From the NCBI GenBank assembly GCA_031288855.1, contig JAITQQ010000104.1:1-10926 (forward strand): a stretch of 10,926 bases of DNA. The letters are read 5' to 3'. Each line of letters starts with the position of its first letter. The stretch's first letter is position 1. Under the pieces are notes generated by a model that had not been told where the DNA came from, made no database searches, and saw nothing but the letters and a program-made list of their open reading frames with translations. This stretch comes from Prevotellaceae bacterium. GTDB taxonomy: Bacteria > Bacteroidota > Bacteroidia > Bacteroidales > UBA932. This document shows, piece by piece, positions 1 to 6,426 of this stretch. The position numbers and the translations under genes are program-made.

Positions 1-585
1 TTCAAACGATAATTTGAAATAATAGAAAAACCAGTCGAAGCCGAAACCCCCTTCATAAAACGGCTCGAAGGGCACGACGCCTATTACCACGCCTTTAGCG
101 GGATTGACTTTTCCGCCCAAGTTGTAGCGGGCTGCAGCTCCGGCAATGAGGTAGGGCCTGAAATTGCTGTGCCGGTTGGCGGAAAATTTGAGCAGCAGCG
201 GCACTTCGATGTAATAAGAATCATATTGCGAGGTGTGCACCAGTGGGCCGTTCGCGCCTTGATAAAAATTAAGTTCCCGCTGTCCGAAACAAATTCCAAA
301 GCCGGAGCGCAAGTGCCAGTTTCGTATGATGCGGTAATCGACTATTCCGTTAATGTTGAAACCTATGCCCGGCGAGGTTACTTCGGCCATGAGCGGCACG
401 TCGCCGAACACCGGCTTTTCGGTATTTTTTATGGCATAATCGAAAATGTGTCCGCCGAGGGTGAAGCCAAACCGCCACTTCCGGACATAATCATAATGCA
501 GCAGATGTAATTCGATGGTCTGTAGTTGCGCTGTGGCCTGCCCTGCAAGGGCGATGAAGAATAATATCGAAATAAAACGTTTCAT
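1..585 (-). CDS. porT: PorT/SprT-like outer membrane beta-barrel protein, 3' end cut by window edge
   Basis: The reading frame is open from an ATG at 585 to the left edge, giving 195 residues with no stop. The first 19 residues are a clear Sec signal peptide (MKRFISILFF then small residues, likely cleavage A19|Q20). The mature part alternates hydrophobic and polar residues and is rich in Tyr, Phe and Gly (for example FGFTLGGHIFDYA, IGFNINGIVDYRI, YYIEVPLLLKFS, RPYLIAGAAARYNLGG). This is the look of a small outer membrane beta-barrel of the PorT family; IEVPLLLKF followed by RPYLIAGA is typical of that group. PorT/SprT is needed for type IX secretion and, in gliding species, motility, and it commonly lies next to ubiE in Bacteroidota, as here (19 bases after ubiE). 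I infer PorT specifically from that synteny; a generic porin-family barrel is the alternative. The missing C-terminus is probably a few dozen residues. Confidence 0.8.
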   Translation of the reverse strand, partial: MKRFISILFFIALAGQATAQLQTIELHLLHYDYVRKWRFGFTLGGHIFDYAIKNTEKPVFGDVPLMAEVTSPGIGFNINGIVDYRIIRNWHLRSGFGICFGQRELNFYQGANGPLVHTSQYDSYYIEVPLLLKFSANRHSNFRPYLIAGAAARYNLGGKVNPAKGVVIGVVPFEPFYEGGFGFDWFFYYFKLSFE

Positions 586-591
586 GCCTGA

Positions 592-622
592 ACTGCAAAT
601 ATAGTTATTTTTTATTTGCAGT
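592..622 (-). repeat. Perfect 10-bp inverted repeat enclosing the ubiE stop codon, upstream of porT
   Basis: ACTGCAAATA at 592-601 is the exact reverse complement of TATTTGCAGT at 613-622, with an 11-base A/T-rich loop. In the minus-strand mRNA the 5' arm is the last codons of ubiE, the loop holds its TAA stop (605-607), and the 3' arm ends six bases before the porT ATG. No U-run follows, so it is not a standard intrinsic terminator. It could couple porT translation to ubiE translation or affect transcript stability. The 3' arm also contains a promoter-like box. Confidence 0.7.
593..603 (-). promoter_or_regulatory. Candidate internal promoter -7 box for porT
   Basis: Read on the minus strand this is TATATTTGCAG, an exact match to the Bacteroidota -7 consensus TAnnTTTG. 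It has the same GCAG-type extension as the boxes before the PUR and murF-alr genes. It ends 7 bases before the porT ATG, so any transcript would be almost leaderless. I see no good -33 TTTG upstream. The overlap with an inverted repeat leaves open whether it acts as a promoter. Confidence 0.4.
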
Positions 623-1309
623 GTAAAAACAGCATACGCCGCCGGTGAATGAACGATAGTGTAATGAAGTGAATCCTGTGTGCTTCAACTCGGAAAGAAA
701 CGCTTCGCGTTGCGGAAACGTATTTATGGATTGGGGCAAATAGCTGTAGGCGGCGCGGTGCGTGGAAATCAGGCGGCCGAAAAAGGGAATAAGCCAAAAC
801 GAATAGAAGCCGTAGAGTTGTTTCAACGGAAAGGATAGGGGAGTGGTAAGCTCAAGTATGGCAAGCGTTCCGCCGGGTTTAAGCACACGCAGCAATTCGG
901 CTAAGCCTTTTTGTAAATGTTCGAAGTTCCGTACGCCGAAAGCTACGGTCACCGCATCAAACGAGCCATCCGGGAAGGGGAGGGCTTCGGCTTGCGCTTG
1001 CATAAAGCGAAGTTTTTCATGTTTGCGGGCTTTCTTTTTTGCGATAGCCAACATGTCTTCGGCAATGTCTATGCCGGTTACCGTGGCGTTTGTCTTGCGT
1101 TGCAACAATATGGCGAGGTCGCCGGTGCCGGTGGCCACATCAAGAATATGTTGGGGCTTCCGTTTTGCCAAGTTGCTTGCGAGCCGCCGCCGCCACAGGC
1201 AGTCGAAGCCCAATGAAAGAAAATGATTGAGAAAATCGTAATACGGCGCAATTCCGTTAAACATGCCGGCCATGCGAGCAGCGCTCTTATCGGGGCTTGG
1301 GGCGCTCAT
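605..1309 (-). CDS. ubiE: Demethylmenaquinone methyltransferase (UbiE/MenG)
   Basis: This 234-residue class I SAM-dependent methyltransferase carries out the C-methylation of demethylmenaquinone, the last step of menaquinone synthesis. The SAM-binding glycine loop DVATGTGD is at residues 57-64, with the acidic residue ending beta-2 in TGID (78-81). The family signature AFGVRNFE is at 123-130, followed by the LLRVLKPGG segment (139-147). AYSYLPQSI (187-195) and the C-terminal FTGGVCCFYTANKK are also typical of UbiE/MenG, and the length is normal. Bacteroidota generally use menaquinone, so MenG is the expected role; ubiquinone synthesis is unlikely. The ATG at 1309 lies 5 bases after the purL stop and the start PDKSAARMAGMFNGIAPYYDFLN fits the family, so this start is secure. 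It is co-oriented with purL and porT. Confidence 0.95.
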   Translation of the reverse strand: MSAPSPDKSAARMAGMFNGIAPYYDFLNHFLSLGFDCLWRRRLASNLAKRKPQHILDVATGTGDLAILLQRKTNATVTGIDIAEDMLAIAKKKARKHEKLRFMQAQAEALPFPDGSFDAVTVAFGVRNFEHLQKGLAELLRVLKPGGTLAILELTTPLSFPLKQLYGFYSFWLIPFFGRLISTHRAAYSYLPQSINTFPQREAFLSELKHTGFTSLHYRSFTGGVCCFYTANKK

Positions 1310-1314
1310 TGGCG

Positions 1315-3558
1315 TTATGCTTTCTGTGGGCGGGAATTGCCGTCGAGGAGTTGTGCAAGCGCCGTGTTGTAAATTAGTTTGAAGTCGTTGACAAAACCGA
1401 ACGACACATCATCAATTCGTAGCTCGCCTTTGGTCACATGCCCCAGTGTGGTAACAGGCACGGGCTGCGTGGCCATGAAATTGAGGAAGCGGGTTTCCTG
1501 TGCAGGCGACACGGATACCACGATGCGCCCTTGCGCTTCGCCGAAAAGGAAAGCGTCGGTGCGTATTTCGGCGTCTGTGGTTATATCGAAACCTAAATTT
1601 TCGGGCATAGCCGATTCGAGCATGGCAATGAACAGGCCGCCGTCAGATACATCGTGCGCACTTTGTATCAAACCCGCCCTGATAGCGCCCAGCACGGCTT
1701 GTTGCAAGGCAAATTCTTCTTCGAGGTCGAAATAAGGCGCAGGCGAGGCTTTGATGCCGTGATAGCTGTACAGGTATTCCGACGAAGCAAGGTCTTCGCG
1801 TGACACGCCGAGCAGGTATATCATGTCGCCTTTTTGTTGAAAAGCCAGCGTAGTTTGGTGCGCTTTGTCGGCCAACACGCCCAGCATACCAATGGTTGGC
1901 GTGGGATTGATGGCTTCTGTTTTTCCTTTTATTTCCGATTGGTTGTAGAAACTCACGTTGCCGCCGGTAACCGGCGTGCCGAAACGTTCGCAGGCACGCC
2001 CCATTCCTTTTACGGCATGCACGAATTGCCAATATACTTCGGGATGGTAAGGGTTTCCGAAGTTGAGGCAGTTGGTAATGGCGCAAGGCTCGGCGCCCGA
2101 ACACACCACATTGCGTGCACTTTCGGCCACCGCAATCATTGTGCCGGTTTCAGGGTCGGCTTTCACGTAGCGGCTGTTGCAATCGGTGCATAGCGCCAAC
2201 GCTTTATTCGTGCCTTTAATATTTACCACGCCGGCGTCGGAAGGGCGGTTGGTACTCATGTTTACAGTGCGCACCATCGAATCGTATTGTTCATAAATCC
2301 ATCGCTTGCTGGCAATGTTGGGATTGGCGGTTAGCGCCAATGCAACCTCTTTCAGGTTGTCGGGTTGAGGCACGTTTTTGTTGTCGTATTTTTTATATTC
2401 ACGGTAGTAGGCCGGCTCTTTATATTCGCGGTCGTATTGCGGTGCGCCGCCGCCCAACACCAATACGGATGCGGGCACTACGGCTTTGAGTTCGCCCTCG
2501 TGGTAAAATTCCAGTTTGTCTTCTTCAATCACCTCTCCGATAATTTGACAGGCAAGATCCCATTTTTTAAAGATGCTTTCCACCGCAGCTTCTTTGCCTT
2601 TTTGTACCACCACCAACATGCGCTCTTGCGATTCGGAAAGCAGGATTTCCCATGCTTCCATGTTTTGTTGCCGCATGGGTACTTTGCTCAGGTCGATGCG
2701 CATGCCGCAACCGCCGCGCTCGCTCATTTCGCTTGTAGAACAAATGATGCCGGCCGCGCCCATGTCTTGCATGCCCACTACGGCGCCGCTTTGTATGAGT
2801 TCAAGCGAGGCTTCGAGCAATAATTTTTCCATGAAAGGGTCGCCCACTTGGATGGATGGAATGTCGTTGGCCGAGTCTTCGGTGATGTTGGCCGACGCAA
2901 ACGAAGCGCCGTGTATGCCGTCTTTCCCGGTTGACGAGCCTACGATATATACCGGGTTGCCTGCGCCCGATGCAGTGGCCGAGATGGTTTCTCCTTTTTT
3001 TACCAACCCCACAGACATGGCGTTTACCAACGGATTTACGTGATAACATTCGTCGAAATAAACTTCGCCGCCCACCACCGGCACGCCGAAGCAATTTCCG
3101 TAATGGCTGATGCCTTTTACCACGCCGCGCAGCAGAAACTTCGTGCGTTCGTCGGCGGGATTGCCGAAACGCAGGGAGTTGAGTTGTGCAATAGGGCGTG
3201 CGCCCATAGTGAATATGTCGCGGTTAATGCCGCCTACGCCGGTGGCCGCACCCTGTACAGGCTCTACCGCACATGGGTGATTGTGTGATTCGATTTTGAA
3301 AGCACAGGCCAAGCCGTCGCCTATGTCCACAAGCCCGGCATTTTCTTCACCGGCTTCGGCTAAAATGTGTTTGCCTTTCTTCGGCAGGGTTTTCAACCAT
3401 TTGATGGAGTTTTTATACGAAGCATGTTCGCTCCACATCGCCGAAAAAATACTGAGCTCCGTGAAATTAGGTAGGCGTCCTAATATTTCTTTGATTTTGT
3501 CAAATTCTTCGGGCAGTAATCCCAAATCCTTTGCGGTATCGTAGTTTATTGCCTGCAT
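1315..3558 (-). CDS. purL: Phosphoribosylformylglycinamidine synthase, subunit PurL (small form)
   Basis: This 747-residue protein is the small PurL that converts formyl-glycinamide ribonucleotide to the amidine with ATP and ammonia, the fourth step of purine synthesis. Small PurL works with PurQ (glutaminase) and PurS; neither gene is in the window. The catalytic region MWSEHASYKNS spans residues 41-51 with His45. SHNHP at 91-95 and GGINRDIFTMGARPIA at 109-124 are ATP and substrate-binding segments. LLSESQERM and the second-half HDVSDGGL motif show that both AIR-synthase-like halves are present. One detail differs from the usual pattern: the position after the catalytic His is commonly Cys (EHCSYK) and is Ala here. 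At 747 residues it is longer than short forms of about 600 residues. The ATG at 3558 is 5 bases past the preceding stop, and the leader is A/T-rich with no strong Shine-Dalgarno. Confidence 0.96.
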   Translation of the reverse strand: MQAINYDTAKDLGLLPEEFDKIKEILGRLPNFTELSIFSAMWSEHASYKNSIKWLKTLPKKGKHILAEAGEENAGLVDIGDGLACAFKIESHNHPCAVEPVQGAATGVGGINRDIFTMGARPIAQLNSLRFGNPADERTKFLLRGVVKGISHYGNCFGVPVVGGEVYFDECYHVNPLVNAMSVGLVKKGETISATASGAGNPVYIVGSSTGKDGIHGASFASANITEDSANDIPSIQVGDPFMEKLLLEASLELIQSGAVVGMQDMGAAGIICSTSEMSERGGCGMRIDLSKVPMRQQNMEAWEILLSESQERMLVVVQKGKEAAVESIFKKWDLACQIIGEVIEEDKLEFYHEGELKAVVPASVLVLGGGAPQYDREYKEPAYYREYKKYDNKNVPQPDNLKEVALALTANPNIASKRWIYEQYDSMVRTVNMSTNRPSDAGVVNIKGTNKALALCTDCNSRYVKADPETGTMIAVAESARNVVCSGAEPCAITNCLNFGNPYHPEVYWQFVHAVKGMGRACERFGTPVTGGNVSFYNQSEIKGKTEAINPTPTIGMLGVLADKAHQTTLAFQQKGDMIYLLGVSREDLASSEYLYSYHGIKASPAPYFDLEEEFALQQAVLGAIRAGLIQSAHDVSDGGLFIAMLESAMPENLGFDITTDAEIRTDAFLFGEAQGRIVVSVSPAQETRFLNFMATQPVPVTTLGHVTKGELRIDDVSFGFVNDFKLIYNTALAQLLDGNSRPQKA

Positions 3559-3563
3559 AAAAA

Positions 3564-4013
3564 TTATTCTTTGTTTTTCGTTTCTTCTTTGTCCTCTTTT
3601 TTATCCTCTTCTTTTTCGTCGTCTTCGAACTCGAGCATGTCGTTTTTCTGCAAAATATTGTACCACTCCACCAATTTTTTTATGTGCGACGTATATACGC
3701 GGGCGCGGTCATAATTGGGCAGTACCGTTTCCATAAACTTGTGCAAGGCGGTTGCGTCAGACTTGTGGTCAATAGCGGGTTTGCCGTCTAAGTGGGCTTT
3801 AATTTTAAGCAGCACTTCTTTCAATGGAATTTCATCGGCGTCGGTGAACATGGCTACTTCCGACAGGTTTGTCACGCGCATTGACGGGCCGGCGCTCATT
3901 CGTTTTTTGTCGGACATGGCTTCTACAATCACACCGTTGCGGCCTTGCGAAATTAAGGTGAATAGTCCCGGATAGCCGGAAATGTATAATACTTTTTGTA
4001 AGTCGGTTTTCAT
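3564..4013 (-). CDS. DUF5606-type conserved Bacteroidota protein with a charged tail
   Basis: This 149-residue protein has no known biochemical function. Its N-terminus (DLQKVLYISGYPGLFTLISQ, then RNGVIVEAMSDKKRM) matches my memory of the DUF5606 family, small cytoplasmic proteins found almost only in Bacteroidota. The middle part (EIPLKEVLLKIKAHLDG, then YDRARVYTSHIKKLVEWYNIL) looks helical. From about residue 127 to the end the chain is almost entirely Glu, Asp and Lys and is probably disordered. There is no signal peptide or membrane segment. Its ATG overlaps the coaE stop by four bases (ATGA), and its stop lies 5 bases before purL, so it is embedded in the operon and probably translationally coupled to coaE. 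The neighbours are a conserved context for the family, but they do not reveal a function. Confidence 0.85.
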   Translation of the reverse strand: MKTDLQKVLYISGYPGLFTLISQGRNGVIVEAMSDKKRMSAGPSMRVTNLSEVAMFTDADEIPLKEVLLKIKAHLDGKPAIDHKSDATALHKFMETVLPNYDRARVYTSHIKKLVEWYNILQKNDMLEFEDDEKEEDKKEDKEETKNKE

Positions 4014-4594
4014 ATATTCTTTAAAATATTTTCGTGAATTGTTAATACTTGCGGCAGCAGCGGCTGTTTGTCATCGTTAACAATGATGAAGCCGGCTTTG
4101 GCATTGCGTTTCTCATCGGGCCATTGCCATTGCAGCCTGTCTTTTATTTCTTGTTCCGTGAGGTTGTCGCGTTGCATGATACGCGCAATACGCAACGCTT
4201 CCGGCGCTGTTACGGCAATGGTATAATTCATTTTTTCATTTGCCCCGCTTTCAAACAGAATGGCCGCTTCCTGCACCACGTAAGGCGTTTGTTGCTGTTG
4301 TGCCCATTGGCAAAACCGTTGCAGCACCAATGGATGTATGAGCGCATTTACTTTTTGAAGCAGGTTTTCATCCGAAAAGATGAGCGAAGCCATACGCTTG
4401 CGTTGCAGGCAACCGTTTTGATAAATGCTCTCCCCCAAAAGGCCGGTTAATGTTTGGCGTAATTCTTCATGGGTGTCGTAAAGTTCTTTTGTTACGGCGT
4501 CGGCATAAAACACCGGCACGCCTAATGCGTGAAAGATGCGGGATACCACTGTTTTCCCGCTGCCCATTCCGCCACTTAATCCTACGGTTACCAT
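4010..4594 (-). CDS. coaE: Dephospho-CoA kinase
   Basis: This 194-residue P-loop kinase phosphorylates the ribose 3'-hydroxyl of dephospho-CoA, the final step of coenzyme A synthesis. The Walker A motif GGMGSGKT is at residues 8-15, directly after the first beta strand. YADAV (30-34) is the conserved substrate-binding Asp segment. IHP is at 86-88, QEAAILFESG (108-117) matches the family's strand-and-LFE motif, and MQRDNLTEQEIKDRL (140-154) is the lid region with the expected Arg. Length is normal. It begins 3 bases after the YbbR-like stop and ends in a 4-base ATGA overlap with the DUF5606-type gene, so translation of the two is probably coupled. No missing catalytic residue was seen. Confidence 0.95.
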   Translation of the reverse strand: MVTVGLSGGMGSGKTVVSRIFHALGVPVFYADAVTKELYDTHEELRQTLTGLLGESIYQNGCLQRKRMASLIFSDENLLQKVNALIHPLVLQRFCQWAQQQQTPYVVQEAAILFESGANEKMNYTIAVTAPEALRIARIMQRDNLTEQEIKDRLQWQWPDEKRNAKAGFIIVNDDKQPLLPQVLTIHENILKNI

Positions 4595-4597
4595 TGG

Positions 4598-5011
4598 TTA
4601 ATCACTTTCAAACAACAATGATTCGGTAATAATATGTTCTACCTTTATACCTTCGCTGCCTATGGCTTCTATGATAGAGCCCTGTATGGCGCTTGTAGGT
4701 ATGTTATATTCTACTTGGTCATTAATTAAAGTACGCACTGCTTTTGTCCTTTTTATATCAATGTTGAGGCGCGAAGGGCGGCTCAGGTGTTTCATGATGT
4801 AAAAACCGCTTGCCCTTACCCTGATTCTTAAAAGATTTTCGGCGCAGTTTTCCGGTGTTTTTTCCGTACTGCTATACACGCATGCCGTGAACGACAATTG
4901 ATAAGGATACTCCTTTGATAATTTATTGATAAAGCATGCCACCGTCGCTCCCAACACAAAAAGGAAGAAAATATACGACTTCCGTGTTATTATTTTACTT
5001 GGCAGGCGCAT
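4598..5011 (-). CDS. Short YbbR-like (CdaR-family) membrane-anchored protein
   Basis: This 137-residue protein has a short basic N-terminus, one membrane segment at about residues 12-28 (YIFFLFVLGATVACFI) and then LSKEYPYQLSF, a junction I recognise from the YbbR-like proteins encoded between yajC and coaE in Bacteroidota. The rest resembles one YbbR domain, ending at a strand-like IITESLLFESD. The family's role in this phylum is not established; in Firmicutes CdaR regulates the diadenylate cyclase CdaA. Relatives in this context are usually around 300 residues with further YbbR repeats, so this copy appears to keep only the anchor and the first domain. The stop is followed after 3 bases by coaE, so no decayed remainder is present. 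The start overlaps the yajC end by 17 bases; no other ATG precedes the membrane segment. Confidence 0.75.
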   Translation of the reverse strand: MRLPSKIITRKSYIFFLFVLGATVACFINKLSKEYPYQLSFTACVYSSTEKTPENCAENLLRIRVRASGFYIMKHLSRPSRLNIDIKRTKAVRTLINDQVEYNIPTSAIQGSIIEAIGSEGIKVEHIITESLLFESD

Positions 5012-5318
5012 CCGACATGTCTTTCAATATCGTTGATTTATCAAAGCGCAATTTCACATTTGTGTCCACTTCCACGATGGCATAATTATCTTTAATTTCA
5101 ATAATGACGCCGTAAATTCCACCGGAAGTCACCACCTTGTCGCCCTTTTTCAGGTCTTCGCGGAACTTGCGTAATTCTTTTTGGCGCTTTTGTTGCGGGC
5201 GTATCATGAAAAAGTACATGACCACAAAAATCAAGCCCATCATTAAAAGGAAATTCAGGCTTCCGCCGCCTGTAGCGCTTTCGCCTCCTTGTTCCTGGAG
5301 GAATACGAATGTTCTCAT
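4995..5318 (-). CDS. yajC: Sec translocon accessory subunit YajC
   Basis: This 107-residue inner membrane protein is YajC, which associates with SecDF in the Sec protein-export machinery. A short Gly/Ser-rich N-terminus precedes one membrane helix at about residues 21-39 (LNFLLMMGLIFVVMYFFMI). The family signature RPQQKRQKE follows at 40-48, then a cytoplasmic domain with GDKVVTSGGIYGVI and IVEVDTNVKLRFDKS, the usual C-terminal beta fold. Length and domain order are normal. The start overlaps the nusB stop by four bases (ATGA), and the end overlaps the YbbR-like start by 17 bases. secD and secF are not nearby. The nusB-yajC-YbbR-coaE order is one I recall from other Bacteroidota. Confidence 0.95.
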   Translation of the reverse strand: MRTFVFLQEQGGESATGGGSLNFLLMMGLIFVVMYFFMIRPQQKRQKELRKFREDLKKGDKVVTSGGIYGVIIEIKDNYAIVEVDTNVKLRFDKSTILKDMSDAPAK

Positions 5319-6304
5319 AAACTATATTTGTTTTTATTATTAGGTTTTTTTATAATTGTTTCTTCAATAAGCCCCCGCCCGCTTTTCTTGATAGCGCCTT
5401 CGTGCAGCAAGTTCTGAATCACTTTGTCGAGTACGCCGTTCACAAAAACATGGCTGTTGCGCGTGCTGTAGTATTTGGCAATTTCAACATATTCGTTAAT
5501 GGTTACCTTGACAGGGATGCTGGGAAATGCAAGGGCTTCGGAAATTCCCATTACAATGAGCGCCATATCGACAAACGCAATGCGGTCTGACTCCCAGTTT
5601 TGCACATATTGATGCGCAAGTTGCGAATGGTCTTTGAAGTGTGCCAGCGAATAGCGAAGCAGCTCGAACACGTATTCTTCGTCATCGGGTGCGCGGAACA
5701 TCGGCATGAGGATGTTTTCCGTATCCCGTTCCTGACGAAGGGCGTTTATTGTCCTGATAATGGATATGAGCACAAAACCGATGTCGTCGGCCCAATAAGC
5801 GTTCATTTCTTCTATCATGCTTTCTATTAGCTCATTGTCCTCAAATTCACTTCTGAAGAAGTCTTCTACGAGGCGCAATTCTTCATAGAAAGAATCATTT
5901 GTTGATGACATATAGTCCTTGTAATAAGGGCGTTCAGTCATATTGGTATAAATTTGCTTTATCACGTCGGCGTGTTCTCTCCAGTTCAGGTGCTGTTTGG
6001 CATTGTATTTTTGCAATGCCGTGTTTTCCCTTAAAGTCGCAATTACTTTGTTGTTAATGAACTTCTTATTGGGGTTTGCCTCTGCCTCGGAGGGTTTAAA
6101 CTTCCGCAAACCGATTTCTATGCGTTCTTCGGCATAATCAGCCACTGCAATAATAGCGGAGAGTAAATAATGGTAAAGATCGTAAGTTTTCTCCAAACTG
6201 GCTCTTAAATCTTTTTCGGCGTGTAGCAGGGAATCGTTGTCAGAGTAAGCGTAGCTAAACAAGATTTTAAAAGCCTTTACACGTAAAAAACGGCGCGTCA
6301 ACAT
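5315..6304 (-). CDS. nusB: Transcription antitermination factor NusB, long Bacteroidota form
   Basis: This 329-residue protein is about twice the length of E. coli NusB. The N-terminus MLTRRFLRVKAFKILFSYAY keeps the helix of the NusB fold that carries the Arg-rich start. The recognisable C-terminal half of the domain is at about residues 244-295 (MALIVMGISEALAF, VKVTINEYVEIAKYY, FVNGVLDKV). Between them is a long helical, charged insertion typical of the phylum. NusB binds boxA RNA together with NusE (ribosomal protein S10) and supports antitermination in rRNA operons. A basic Lys/Asn tail ends the protein. The ATG at 6304 follows AAGAAGGACT, a purine-rich stretch that could act as a ribosome binding site although it lies very close to the start. 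It is the first gene of the operon, with a -7 promoter box at 6346-6339. Confidence 0.93.
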   Translation of the reverse strand: MLTRRFLRVKAFKILFSYAYSDNDSLLHAEKDLRASLEKTYDLYHYLLSAIIAVADYAEERIEIGLRKFKPSEAEANPNKKFINNKVIATLRENTALQKYNAKQHLNWREHADVIKQIYTNMTERPYYKDYMSSTNDSFYEELRLVEDFFRSEFEDNELIESMIEEMNAYWADDIGFVLISIIRTINALRQERDTENILMPMFRAPDDEEYVFELLRYSLAHFKDHSQLAHQYVQNWESDRIAFVDMALIVMGISEALAFPSIPVKVTINEYVEIAKYYSTRNSHVFVNGVLDKVIQNLLHEGAIKKSGRGLIEETIIKKPNNKNKYSL

Positions 6305-6335
6305 AGTCCTTCTTATTCTATAAATAACAAATTTT

Positions 6336-6346
6336 CTACAAAGATA
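6336..6346 (-). promoter_or_regulatory. Likely promoter -7 box of the nusB operon
   Basis: On the minus strand the sequence reads TATCTTTGTAG, an exact match to the Bacteroidota -7 consensus TAnnTTTG. It lies about 32 bases before the nusB ATG. A T-rich GTGTTTT about 17-20 bases upstream (near 6363-6369) could stand in for the -33 TTTG but is imperfect. It is the only good promoter candidate ahead of nusB and could drive all eight downstream genes. Confidence 0.65.
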
Positions 6347-6389
6347 GTTTTTTTAACATTTAAAACACGAATAAAGTGATAATTTATTT

Positions 6390-6400
6390 TACTTTTGCAG
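6390..6400 (+). promoter_or_regulatory. Likely promoter -7 box of the PUR-family gene
   Basis: TACTTTTGCAG matches the Bacteroidota -7 consensus TAnnTTTG exactly. It lies 26 bases before the chosen ATG at 6427, leaving an A-rich leader of roughly 20 bases. No convincing -33 TTTG is visible. The region 6305-6426 holds this box and the divergent nusB box, and nothing else that I can recognise. Confidence 0.6.
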
Positions 6401-6426
6401 GGTAAATCTAATTAAAAATTGTGGTT

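Noticed and set aside
84..510. Other-frame open frames across the left edge
   Set aside because: The minus-strand frame starting at 585 has a signal peptide and beta-barrel pattern and runs to the edge, which explains the region better.
592..622. Inverted repeat as an intrinsic terminator of ubiE
   Set aside because: The stem is A/T-rich, its loop contains the stop codon, and no U-run follows the 3' arm on the minus strand.
2365..3043. Long plus-strand open frames of about 150 codons opposite purL
   Set aside because: They are antisense to a full-length, motif-complete purL, overlap each other in different frames, and show no domain, signal or promoter of their own.
5319..5345. T-rich stretch resembling a terminator between nusB and yajC
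   Set aside because: It encodes the Lys/Asn-rich end of NusB, has no stem, and would cut the operon at a four-base gene overlap.
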